From assembly GCA_017847835.1 (NCBI GenBank), contig JAGASH010000009.1, forward strand, positions 62,001 through 126,000: a DNA stretch of 64,000 nucleotides. The letters run 5' to 3'. Position numbers and translations under genes: made by a program. Below the pieces are notes generated by a model that was given only the letters and a program-made list of their open reading frames with translations, searched no databases and was not told the DNA's origin. Of the stretch, positions 43,613 to 51,726 are shown piece by piece. This stretch comes from Oscillospiraceae bacterium. Lineage in GTDB: Bacteria > Bacillota > Clostridia > Oscillospirales > Ruminococcaceae. Within the stretch, counting starts at the first letter, position 1. Every line of letters begins with the position of its first letter.

Positions 43613-45052
43613 ATGAATTACAGAATGATAAGCTATGTCCTCGGCTGGATTTTGGTTTTCGAGGCAGCTTTTATGGCGGTTCCGCTGATAACCGCAGCGG
43701 TGTTCGCAGAGGGAAGCACGGCGATTTGGTTCGGCGTCACGGCGGGAATTTGCCTTGCAATCGGCGGACTGCTTATACTTGTGAAAAAGCCCGAGAAAAA
43801 ACGGCTGTTTTCGCGCGAGGGCTTTGTAATCGTCGCGCTGAGCTGGATTGCGCTGTCGGTTTTCGGAGCGCTGCCGTTTTTCCTGTCGGGAGCAATCCCC
43901 TCTTATATCGACGCGCTGTTTGAAACGGTTTCGGGATTTACCACTACGGGTGCTTCTATTCTGAGTGATGTCGAAGCGCTCCCGAAGTCAATTCTTATGT
44001 GGCGCAGCTTCACGCACTGGGTCGGCGGAATGGGCGTGCTTGTATTTGTTATGGCGTTTTTGCCGCTGTCGGGCGGACAGAATATGCACATAATGAAAGC
44101 AGAGTCGCCCGGACCTTCCGTAAGCAAGCTCGTTCCCCGCGTCAAAACAACCGCGCTTTTGCTCTACTCGATTTACTTTGTGCTGACGCTGATTGAGTTT
44201 ATAATGCTGCTTTGCGGCGGAATGACGGGCTTTGAGGCACTCAACACCGCGTTTGCAACGGCTGGCACGGGCGGCTTCGGCATTTACAACAGCAGTATCG
44301 GCAATTTCTCGCCTTACATACAGATTGTCGTCACGGTATTTATGCTTCTGTTTTCGGTCAACTTCAACTCCTACTTCTTCCTGTTGAACAGAAAATTCCG
44401 CGAAGCGTTCAACACCGAGGTTATTGTTTTCTTCATCATCGTCGTCACTGCCGTTACTGTCATCACCCTTGACAATCGCGCGCTTTATCCCGAAACGGGT
44501 GACTCCCTGCGAAACTCCGCGTTTACGGTAGCTTCGCTGATATCGACAACAGGCTTTTCGACGGTTGATTTCAACGCGTGGTCGGAGCTTTCACGGACAA
44601 TTCTCGTTATCATAATGTTCATCGGCGCGTGCGCGGGAAGTACCGGCGGCGGTATCAAGGTTTCGAGATTTATTATTCTTTTCAAGAGCCTCGGAAAAGA
44701 GCTTAAAGTAATGGTTCACCCAAAGCAAATCAAGAAAATCAAAATCGGCTCTCACCCGATTGAGCACGAAACCGTGCGCTCGGTGAGCGTGTTTATGATA
44801 GCGTATCTGGTGGTTTTCGTGATGTCGCTGGTTGTGATTAGCTTCGACAACCACGATTTGATAACAAACTTCACCGCCGTGACCGCCTCCATAAACAACA
44901 TAGGTCCGGGACTTGAACTTGTCGGCCCGACGCAGAATTTCTCGTTCTTCTCGGTACCGTCGAAAATCGTGCTGATTTTCGATATGCTCGCGGGCAGACT
45001 GGAGCTTTTCCCTATGCTGTTGCTCTTTACTCCGTCTACTTGGAAGAAGTGA
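43613..45052 (+). CDS. trkH: Trk potassium uptake system, membrane subunit
   Basis: K+ channel/transporter with four pore repeats. Selectivity-filter segments are visible: TVSGFTTTGASIL, ATAGTGGFGIYNSSIGNF, ISTTGFSTVDFNAW, and a final INNIGPGLELVGPTQNFSFF; CAGSTGGGIKVSRF is the conserved loop after the third. About ten hydrophobic segments, 479 residues. The C-terminus RLELFPMLLLFTPSTWKK is the family end. Terminator at 45072. Confidence 0.95.
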   Translation: MNYRMISYVLGWILVFEAAFMAVPLITAAVFAEGSTAIWFGVTAGICLAIGGLLILVKKPEKKRLFSREGFVIVALSWIALSVFGALPFFLSGAIPSYIDALFETVSGFTTTGASILSDVEALPKSILMWRSFTHWVGGMGVLVFVMAFLPLSGGQNMHIMKAESPGPSVSKLVPRVKTTALLLYSIYFVLTLIEFIMLLCGGMTGFEALNTAFATAGTGGFGIYNSSIGNFSPYIQIVVTVFMLLFSVNFNSYFFLLNRKFREAFNTEVIVFFIIVVTAVTVITLDNRALYPETGDSLRNSAFTVASLISTTGFSTVDFNAWSELSRTILVIIMFIGACAGSTGGGIKVSRFIILFKSLGKELKVMVHPKQIKKIKIGSHPIEHETVRSVSVFMIAYLVVFVMSLVVISFDNHDLITNFTAVTASINNIGPGLELVGPTQNFSFFSVPSKIVLIFDMLAGRLELFPMLLLFTPSTWKK

Positions 45053-45071
45053 AATTCCAACATAATACAAG

Positions 45072-45101
45072 AAAACCACTCCCATTTGAGAGTGGTTTTT
45101 T
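45072..45101. terminator. bidirectional terminator between trkH and galM
   Basis: AAAACCACTC and GAGTGGTTTT form the stem (45072-45081 with 45090-45099), with T-runs on both sides. Confidence 0.85.
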
Positions 45102-45119
45102 GTTGCCGTAAAAACAATT

Positions 45120-46139
45120 TTACTTTGCCTCAAACTCGTAAACCGTGGTGTAGTCGTAGGTTTCGCCCGCTTTGAGGACGCAACTCGGGAAATTCGGCTT
45201 ATTCGGCGTGTCGGGGCAGAACTGGCTCTCAAAGCAAAGTCCGCCGTATTTCGGGTAGTGCTTTCCGCCCTTTCCGTCCTCATTCAAGCCGATACCGATG
45301 TAAAACTGCATCGCGGGTTTGTTCGTTTTCATCGTGAGCAAAATCCCGCGCGTCTGCTCGTAAGCCTGCGCTGCGACACGAACTTCCTTGCTTTCGCCAA
45401 GGAAAAAGTTGTGGTCGTAGCCGTTCGGGAGTTTTCCGCTGTCCATATCCTCGCGAACCTTTTTCGGCTGTCTGAAATCAAACGCAGTTCCCGCTACATC
45501 AGCAATCTCGCCTGTCGGGATAAGCCCGCTGTCCACGGGAGTGTACTTGTCCGCGTTTATCTCAACAATGTGGTCGAGAACATCACCGCAGCCCTCACCT
45601 TTGAGGTTGAAATAGGAGTGATTTGTGAAATTCACAACCGTGTCCTTGTCGGATTTCGCGGTGTAGTGAATTTGAATGCCGTTGTCAAGAAGCGTGAACT
45701 GCACCTTGCAGGCAAGAGTTCCGGGGAAATTCTCCTCACCGTCGGGGCTTATGTAACCGAAGGTAACGCTGTTGTCCGTCACCTCGTCAACCGTCCACAC
45801 GCGCTTGTTGAACGAAATCGAGCCACCGTGAAGCGTGTTTTCGCCGTCGTTGTTGTAAAGCTTGTACTCCTTGCCGTTGAGCGTGAATTTCGCGCCGCCT
45901 ATTCGGTTTGCAAAACGTCCGACGGTTGCGCCGTGGGAGGAATTGCCCTCGATATAACCGTTCAAATCGTCGTATCCCAGCACAACATCAACCTTTTCGC
46001 CGTTTTTGTCGGGCACAGTGATTGACTGAATACACGCACCGAGGCTGTGAAAGCTAGCCTTGATTTTCGTGTTTTCAAGCGTTACCAGATAGCACTTGTA
46101 GCCTTGATAAAAGCCGTATTCCCTGATTTCGGAAGCCAT
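45120..46139 (-). CDS. galM: aldose 1-epimerase
   Basis: Interconverts alpha and beta anomers of aldoses, usually for galactose use. 339 residues. The catalytic His is in TNHSYFNLKGEG and the catalytic Glu in GLCFESQFCPDTPNKPNFPSC. RFANRIGGAKFTLNGKEYKL near residue 75 is the N-terminal family signature. It starts 11 bases after the chemoreceptor stop, so it is probably the second gene of that transcript; no other galactose genes are near. Confidence 0.94.
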   Translation of the reverse strand: MASEIREYGFYQGYKCYLVTLENTKIKASFHSLGACIQSITVPDKNGEKVDVVLGYDDLNGYIEGNSSHGATVGRFANRIGGAKFTLNGKEYKLYNNDGENTLHGGSISFNKRVWTVDEVTDNSVTFGYISPDGEENFPGTLACKVQFTLLDNGIQIHYTAKSDKDTVVNFTNHSYFNLKGEGCGDVLDHIVEINADKYTPVDSGLIPTGEIADVAGTAFDFRQPKKVREDMDSGKLPNGYDHNFFLGESKEVRVAAQAYEQTRGILLTMKTNKPAMQFYIGIGLNEDGKGGKHYPKYGGLCFESQFCPDTPNKPNFPSCVLKAGETYDYTTVYEFEAK

Positions 46140-46150
46140 AGATTTTCTCC

Positions 46151-48373
46151 TTAATATTTATTGTTGTCCAGCGAAATATTTCTGCTGACGGGCTGCATTG
46201 TTGCCTTTGTCACGGGAGCTGTGCCCGATTTAACCGCTGCTGCGGGCTCCTCGTCGAGCTTGATTACCGGCTTTGCGGGAGCGGGTTTAGCCGCGGGCTT
46301 AGCCGGAGCGACGGGCTTTGCGGGTGCCGACGAAGCGGGCTTTGCTGTCGGAGCAGCCTTTTTCGGTGCAGACGCAGCAGTTTTATTCACTTTCTTTTCG
46401 CTGTCGTCAAGACGAATTTCAGCGGGCTTTTCGGGAACTTTTTTCTTTGAAGCGGAAGCCTCCAGCTTTTCGGCAGCTCTTTTTGCAGCCTTGCCCTCGG
46501 TGATGATAAACCTGTCAACCGTGTTGTGGAGCATAACCGCCTGAGTTGCGAGCTCCTCGGAGCTGTCCGCGCACTCTCTTGCGGAGTTGCTGACCTGATT
46601 TACCTCTGAGGAAATGATGTTCATTCCCGAAAGAACGTCCTTCACGCTTTCAGCCTGTTTTGCGGAAGCGTCAGCGATATCCTCGACAACCTTTGCGGTA
46701 GCGTCGGTTTTCTCGACAATCTTTCCGAGCATTTCTGCGGTTTCGTTTGCGATAACCGTGCCGTTTCTGACGGACTGAATGGACGATTTGATAAGCTTTG
46801 TGGTGGATTTGGCAGCCTGTGCAGTCTTTTCGGCAAGCTTTCCGACTTCTCCTGCGACAACGGCAAAGCCCTTGCCTGCCGCGCCGACTCTCGCAGCCTC
46901 AATGGACGCGTTTATCGAGAGAATGTTCGTCTGCTCGGAAATATCCTGAATGGTCTTGATGATGTTTGCAATCTGCGCGGAAGTACCGTTGATTTCGTTC
47001 ATTGCTTCGAGCATATTGCCCATCTTGACGTTGCCCTCGTTGACAAGCTCCATACACTCCTTAGCAGTGCCGCTTGCCTGCTCGCAGGCAATTTTCGCGT
47101 TGTTGCTGATTTCATCGTAAACAAGGTTCAGCTTGTCGTTGAGCTGGGAAACAGTCGTTGACTGCTCCTCGGCAGCGGTCGAAAGCACAGCGGAATTTCG
47201 GGACATTTCCTCGGAGCCGCTGCTTACCTGTCTGCCCGCTTCCTCGATATTCTCGATAACCGAGCGTATTGAAGAAACAATCTTTTCGAGCGCTTCCTTG
47301 ACGGGAACGAAATCTCCGTTATATGCACCGTTCGGCTTTACGCAGAGATTTTCTGCGGCAATTTCTTCGGCGGTGTGCGTGATATCGGTGATAATGGTGT
47401 TGTTATAATCAGCCATTCTGTTTACAGCGTCCGCGAGCACTCCGAGGTCATCGTCCGCCTTGTGGTCGACAGGCGCTCCCGAAAGCACGCCGTTCGACAT
47501 ATCGATAATCTTCTTTTGAATTTTCCCGAGAGGCTTGGTGACTGATTTTCCGAAGAAATAGTTCGCACCCAGTCCCAGCGCAATCATTACAATAATTGTG
47601 CCGATACTCAAACGCAGAGCCGTGTTGAAGCCGCCGTTGAAGTCGTTTGCTGCGCACCTCACGAGAACAGTCCAGTTGTCGCTTATGTCAAGCTTTTTCG
47701 CAGCGTAGCAGTTTCCGCTGTCGCCCGCAACATTGGTGAAAATCGCGCCGTCACCGGTTGTCTGAACGAAATCAGCGTATTTGGAATTTCCGGCAGCTCC
47801 CGAAGAAGCAATCACCGTGCCATCTGAAGCAAGCAAAAATGCGTCGTTATCGATACCCGAAAGAAAGTCTGTGAGCTTTGCCGTACTCATTTTCGCGCAA
47901 AGCGTGTTGCCCTCGGCAGTTTTGACGGCTATGTAGAAGCTGTCCGTGACACTGCTCGGTGAGGAAATGACATAATTCGACGAGCCCAGACGGGATTTAA
48001 CCTCGGCGGGCATTTCTCCGCCTGTCGAAACACCCGAATCGTCCGTGAAGACAAGCTCCTGAATATTCGCGTCGTAGGACATAATTTCCTTCATGTGCGC
48101 GATTTTCTGCTCACTCGTTCCGTTTTTGAACTCGTAATCGTGAGCATGGTCCCCGACAAGAATAACCAGATTGTTGATACCGTTTTGCGAGAGATGTGCC
48201 GTGCCGGCGAGGTTGCCGCGCAATGTGTTCACGATATTTTCCTTTGTCTGATTGTTCTGCGCAATAAGGTTTATCACCACATTGAGTATCGCGGCAATCG
48301 TCATCACAAGGCTCATCAGCATAATTCTGCCTTTTACCGTGCGGCTCGAGCCGAGTTTTACGTCATTTCCCAT
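46151..48373 (-). CDS. methyl-accepting chemotaxis protein with Ala/Pro/Lys-rich tail
   Basis: 740 residues: membrane segment about 15-37, an extracellular sensing region (about 40-255; a Cache-like fold is plausible) and a second segment about 258-280. HAMP follows, then a coiled-coil signalling domain with the hairpin tip EQTNILSINASIEAARVGAAGKGFAVVAGEVGKLAEKT. The tail (about 640-740) is unusual: repeated KPA/APAKP units, net basic, ending NISLDNNKY rather than a CheR-binding pentapeptide. No che or flagellar genes are nearby, so the receptor may signal to a remote CheA or to a non-motility pathway. The ligand is unknown. Confidence 0.92.
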   Translation of the reverse strand: MGNDVKLGSSRTVKGRIMLMSLVMTIAAILNVVINLIAQNNQTKENIVNTLRGNLAGTAHLSQNGINNLVILVGDHAHDYEFKNGTSEQKIAHMKEIMSYDANIQELVFTDDSGVSTGGEMPAEVKSRLGSSNYVISSPSSVTDSFYIAVKTAEGNTLCAKMSTAKLTDFLSGIDNDAFLLASDGTVIASSGAAGNSKYADFVQTTGDGAIFTNVAGDSGNCYAAKKLDISDNWTVLVRCAANDFNGGFNTALRLSIGTIIVMIALGLGANYFFGKSVTKPLGKIQKKIIDMSNGVLSGAPVDHKADDDLGVLADAVNRMADYNNTIITDITHTAEEIAAENLCVKPNGAYNGDFVPVKEALEKIVSSIRSVIENIEEAGRQVSSGSEEMSRNSAVLSTAAEEQSTTVSQLNDKLNLVYDEISNNAKIACEQASGTAKECMELVNEGNVKMGNMLEAMNEINGTSAQIANIIKTIQDISEQTNILSINASIEAARVGAAGKGFAVVAGEVGKLAEKTAQAAKSTTKLIKSSIQSVRNGTVIANETAEMLGKIVEKTDATAKVVEDIADASAKQAESVKDVLSGMNIISSEVNQVSNSARECADSSEELATQAVMLHNTVDRFIITEGKAAKRAAEKLEASASKKKVPEKPAEIRLDDSEKKVNKTAASAPKKAAPTAKPASSAPAKPVAPAKPAAKPAPAKPVIKLDEEPAAAVKSGTAPVTKATMQPVSRNISLDNNKY

Positions 48374-48463
48374 AAAAAACCTTCTTTCAATACCTCACAT
48401 TTTGTGGGTAATGTGCAAAACCTATTTGAAGTTACTGCACATCTGTTCCATTTTATACTTATT

Positions 48464-48492
48464 ATAATAACACATTTTCCCGTAAAAGTCAA
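48464..48492 (-). promoter_or_regulatory. promoter of the chemoreceptor gene
   Basis: On the minus strand, TTGACT (48487-48492) and TATTAT (48464-48469), spacer 17. An alternative TATAAT begins three bases on. The leader of about 85 bases contains a small CACATT/AATGTG hairpin. Confidence 0.6.
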
Positions 48493-48510
48493 CAGTTTTG
48501 CAAAACTCTT

Positions 48511-49932
48511 TTAACCCCTCAGAGTGTGGTAAAACTCTTTTGCATAGCCGTCCGTCATTCCGCAAACGCAGTCTGTCGCGAAAAGCAGTCTGCGATAGCA
48601 CTGCTCGGCGTCGCTTTTTCCCTCGCAGGCTTTTCTGCATATTTCGAGATAGTTCTCCGACAAGACCTCGGTAAGGTCGCGCTCATATCCGCGCATATTT
48701 TCCGTGTCAAACGCAAGCGCCGCCCGTGTGATTTTGTCGAGCAGAAAGCACATAACCGCGTCCTCGGAAAGCTCGTCGCGGACAATTCCCGCCGAGCGGA
48801 ACGCGTATCTGTAAGCGATATCCGAAAACGCGTCCGCGAGCACACGAACGTTTGTCACCGAAAGCAATTCCTCGTTCAGTTCGCCGTTCATAATCTTTTC
48901 GTAATTGTCGCAAAATGCGTCGGCAGCCGCGTAAATCAGCTTCGTCTGCATTTTCACAATCCAACGAGAAATTGCCCTCACACCCGCGTCTTTCATACCG
49001 AATTTGTCCGCGGACTCCTTTGAGTGAACAAGCGCTTCCGCGGCGCTTTCAAGCTCTGCGGCTTCCGCTTCCGTGCGGCATTTCGAGCGATATTTCTCGG
49101 ATTTCAGCTCCTTTTCAAGCGCTTCAAACGACAGCAGCCCCTTAACCGCGGCGTCCTCTAAATCCGCGGTTTTATACGCGATATCGTCGGCGCTCTCCAG
49201 AATAAACGTGAGCGGATAGCGGGAGTTTCCCACACCCGTTTTCTCGGTGATTTTGCGGAAAAGCTCCTCCTCGGAGCAGTAATATCCCATTTTCTTGCGG
49301 CAGATATTTCCGCACTTTTTGTCGATTTCAAGCGAATTTGTCGGGTATTTTATAATAGTGTTGAGCAGCGCGAAGGTGAGGTTCATTCCCGTTTCCATAT
49401 CAATCAGACAGTGCAGCCGCGACAACAGACGAAGTGCCTGCGCGTTGCCCTCGAAATGCAGGAAATCCGCTTTCATTTGGTCGTTCAGCAGCTCGTTTGC
49501 AGACTTGCCTTTATACTCCAGCCGCGATATATTATCCGCGAACCACTGCCGGATTGCAAACTCACCGAAATGACCGAAAGGCGGGTTTCCGATGTCGTGG
49601 ATAAGTCCCGCACATTCGAGGATATCCGCGCAGTTTTCACGGACAAGCTCGTCGATTTCGGGAGTGTCCGCGTCAATCAGCCGACGGAAAATTGTGTTCC
49701 CGAGAGAGCCCGCAAAAGAGCTTACTTCAAGCGAGTGAGTCAGACGCGTGCGGACAAAATCACCGCGATAAAGCGGGTAAACCTGAGCTTTGTCCTGTAA
49801 GCGGCGAAAAGACGCGCTGCCGATAATTCTGTGATAATCCTTGCGGAATTCCGTGCGGATATCAAGTGGATTTGAGGAGCTGTATGAACGTTCGCGCTCG
49901 GCACAAAGGAGCTTCTTCCAGGTAAATTTCAT
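48511..49932 (-). CDS. dgt: deoxyguanosinetriphosphate triphosphohydrolase-like HD protein
   Basis: Hydrolyses dNTPs, classically dGTP, to deoxynucleoside and triphosphate. 473 residues. HD-domain ligands are visible in TRLTHSLEVSSFAGS, GLIHDIGNPPFGHFGE (His-Asp near 109) and SADDIAYKTADLEDA. LDIRTEFRKDYHRIIGSASFRRLQDKAQVYPL is the N-terminal signature. RBS GAGGTG before ATG 49932. Specificity for a given dNTP is not shown by the sequence. No evident terminator lies between it and the chemoreceptor promoter. Confidence 0.93.
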   Translation of the reverse strand: MKFTWKKLLCAERERSYSSSNPLDIRTEFRKDYHRIIGSASFRRLQDKAQVYPLYRGDFVRTRLTHSLEVSSFAGSLGNTIFRRLIDADTPEIDELVRENCADILECAGLIHDIGNPPFGHFGEFAIRQWFADNISRLEYKGKSANELLNDQMKADFLHFEGNAQALRLLSRLHCLIDMETGMNLTFALLNTIIKYPTNSLEIDKKCGNICRKKMGYYCSEEELFRKITEKTGVGNSRYPLTFILESADDIAYKTADLEDAAVKGLLSFEALEKELKSEKYRSKCRTEAEAAELESAAEALVHSKESADKFGMKDAGVRAISRWIVKMQTKLIYAAADAFCDNYEKIMNGELNEELLSVTNVRVLADAFSDIAYRYAFRSAGIVRDELSEDAVMCFLLDKITRAALAFDTENMRGYERDLTEVLSENYLEICRKACEGKSDAEQCYRRLLFATDCVCGMTDGYAKEFYHTLRG

Positions 49933-50033
49933 TGTAAAACACCTCGATTTGAAAAAAATCTGAATAATAAAAACCCGAGCGTCAATAATAATTCCGACAG
50001 AAATATCTGGGATATCGAAAGGAGTTTTGAATT

Positions 50034-50378
50034 ATGATGTCCGTAAAACGCGGAGAGATTTATTACGCGGATTTGAGTCCTGTGGTAGGTTCTGAGCAAG
50101 GCGGGATAAGACCTGTTCTTATCGTGCAGAACGATATCGGGAACAAGCACAGTCCGACGGTGATTGCGGCAGCGATTACGAGCAAGAAGGAGAAATCGGC
50201 GCTGCCGACGCATATATCGGTACAGGCGGCAAGCTGTGGACTTGCGAAGGACTCGGTGGTGCTGCTGGAGCAGGTTCGTACATTGGATAAGAGGAGATTG
50301 AAGGAGAGAATGGGAGAGCTTGACGAGAGGTCGATGGCGCAGGTGAACAGCGCGCTGTCGACGAGCCTCGGACTTTAA
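50034..50378 (+). CDS. MazF/PemK-type endoribonuclease toxin, no adjacent antitoxin
   Basis: 114 residues of the Firmicute MazF (NdoA/EndoA) type: RGEIYYADLSPVVGSEQGGIRPVLIVQNDIGN and VIAAAITSKKEKSALPTHI, with the catalytic Arg in GGIRPVL and Thr in AITSK, and LEQVRTLDKRRL at the C-terminus. Cleaves mRNA at short sequence motifs. No small upstream antitoxin gene occurs in 49933-50033, so this copy is solitary, unlike the usual alr-ndoAI-ndoA arrangement. The start ATG 50034 is followed by a second ATG; GAAAGGAG at 50017-50024 is the RBS. Confidence 0.93.
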   Translation: MMSVKRGEIYYADLSPVVGSEQGGIRPVLIVQNDIGNKHSPTVIAAAITSKKEKSALPTHISVQAASCGLAKDSVVLLEQVRTLDKRRLKERMGELDERSMAQVNSALSTSLGL

Positions 50379-50433
50379 TCTCGCAGCAGCTACCCACTCA
50401 CGCGAAGCGAAAAAAGTCTTTTTGAAAGTCCAG

Positions 50434-50462
50434 AAAACTTTTTCTTCAGAAAAAGTTTTTTG
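50434..50462 (+). terminator. terminator after the mazF-like gene
   Basis: Perfect 11-base stem AAAACTTTTTC/GAAAAAGTTTT around TTCA, followed by T. It begins 56 bases past the stop. Confidence 0.75.
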
Positions 50463-50660
50463 GTCGCCGGAGGCACTCGCGGCGAAGCCGCGCAAAACGC
50501 GATAGCAAGCGCAAAGGGGTTCAAGGGGGAAACAAGAGTTTCCCCCTTGCGGAATAGGGTTTGGGGAAAACCCCAAGGGGTGTTCCCCAAGCGATTTTTC
50601 GGGTTCGATGCCCGAAAAATCGCCCTAGCATCGCGCAAATTCGGTTTATGCACAGGAAAG
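50463..50660. repeat. hairpin-rich GC block, candidate dispersed repeat
   Basis: A gene-free stretch packed with perfect palindromes: CGCGGC/GCCGCG near 50482; AGGGGGAAAC/GTTTCCCCCT near 50525-50550; GGGGTT/AACCCC-type pairs near 50566; and a 13-base stem GCGATTTTTCGGG/CCCGAAAAATCGC around 50590-50623. Both strands stay open in several frames, as expected of low-complexity palindromic DNA, and none has an RBS. Composition differs sharply from the flanks. It resembles a genomic interspersed repeat, but no second copy exists in the window. Confidence 0.5.
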
Positions 50661-50691
50661 CAAGATTTCCGCAAACCGCTGCCGCCCGAGG

Positions 50692-50865
50692 TCACCTTTT
50701 CTTCATATAGAAGAACAAAAACCATTGCATACCCGCAAGTCCCGCGACAAGCAGGACGATTATAATCTGCGCTGCGCCCCATTCCCGCATAAAAATGACG
50801 ATAACCGCAAGCGCAGCCGTGAGCAGAATTGCGTTTCGCAGGAACGATTTAGAGGTATTGTTCAT
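50692..50865 (-). CDS. 57-residue two-segment membrane protein
   Basis: Starts at ATG 50863-50865, three bases past the folD stop, with AGTGAC upstream (weak RBS; coupling likely). Residues 11-27 and about 32-53 are hydrophobic, separated by MREWGAAQ. The C-terminus is FFYMKKR, ending in a positive cluster. The stop is TGA at 50692-50694. No recognised family. Its tight link to folD and clean hairpin-membrane design support a real small protein. Confidence 0.6.
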   Translation of the reverse strand: MNNTSKSFLRNAILLTAALAVIVIFMREWGAAQIIIVLLVAGLAGMQWFLFFYMKKR

Positions 50866-50868
50866 CGG

Positions 50869-51708
50869 TCACTTCTTCTGCTGTTTAGCCGCAGTGAGGG
50901 TGTTCTTCATAAGCGTTGCAATAGTCATAGGTCCGACGCCGCCCGGGACGGGTGTAATCCAGCCCGCTTTTTCGCTTACCTCGTCAAACTTGACATCGCC
51001 GCAAAGTTTGCCGTCGGGCAGTCTGTTTATGCCGACATCGATGACAACAGCGCCCTCTTTAACCATATCCGCAGTAACGAAATTCGGCTTTCCGACCGCA
51101 GCTACGAGTATATCAGCCCTGCTGCAAACCTCAGCAAGATTTTTCGTTCTGCTGTGGCAAATTGTGACAGTTCCGTTTTTGTGAAGGAGAAGCATTGCCA
51201 TAGGCTTTCCGACAATGTTCGAGCGGCCGATTACCACACACTCCTTGCCCGAAATCTCAACTCCCGTGCTGTGTATCAAATCCATACAGCCCGACGGTGT
51301 GCAAGGCAAAAAGCTGTAATTTCCTATCATAATCTTGCCGACATTCTGCTCGTGGAACGCGTCTACGTCCTTTTCGGGAGAAATTCTCGCGATTACCTCT
51401 TTCTCGTCAAGCTGCTTCGGAAGCGGCAGCTGAACCAAGATACCGTTGACATTTTCGTCACCGTTCAAAGTATCGATAAGCTCCAGAAGCTGCTCCATAG
51501 TCGTTTCCTCGGGAAGCGCATACTCGAACGACTGAATTCCGCAGAACTCGCAGGCTTTCTTCTTGTTGTTTACATAAACGCGGCTCGCGGGGTCGTTTCC
51601 GACAATAACAACCGCAAGTCCCGCCTTGATACCGTCGCGCGCGATTTCGTCGCGAACCTGTTCCTTAACCGCCGCAGAAACGGCTTTTCCGTCAATAATC
51701 TTTGCCAT
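50869..51708 (-). CDS. folD: methylenetetrahydrofolate dehydrogenase / methenyl-THF cyclohydrolase
   Basis: Bifunctional one-carbon enzyme, NADP-linked. 279 residues. YVNNKKKACEFCGI carries the catalytic Lys region (YxxxK), VQLPLPKQLDEKEVI is the folate site, and VVIGRSNIVGKPMAMLLL with VDVGINRLPDGKLCGDVKF and TPVPGGVGPMTIATLMKNT are the classic FolD signatures. The gene is 18 bases from the lipoprotein gene upstream. Confidence 0.97.
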   Translation of the reverse strand: MAKIIDGKAVSAAVKEQVRDEIARDGIKAGLAVVIVGNDPASRVYVNNKKKACEFCGIQSFEYALPEETTMEQLLELIDTLNGDENVNGILVQLPLPKQLDEKEVIARISPEKDVDAFHEQNVGKIMIGNYSFLPCTPSGCMDLIHSTGVEISGKECVVIGRSNIVGKPMAMLLLHKNGTVTICHSRTKNLAEVCSRADILVAAVGKPNFVTADMVKEGAVVIDVGINRLPDGKLCGDVKFDEVSEKAGWITPVPGGVGPMTIATLMKNTLTAAKQQKK

Positions 51709-51726
51709 TTTAACTCTCCTTAAAAT

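Noticed and set aside
49929-50782. Minus- and plus-strand frames across the hairpin-rich block
   Set aside because: They are produced by palindromic low-complexity DNA, overlap the mazF-like gene and have no RBS or family resemblance.
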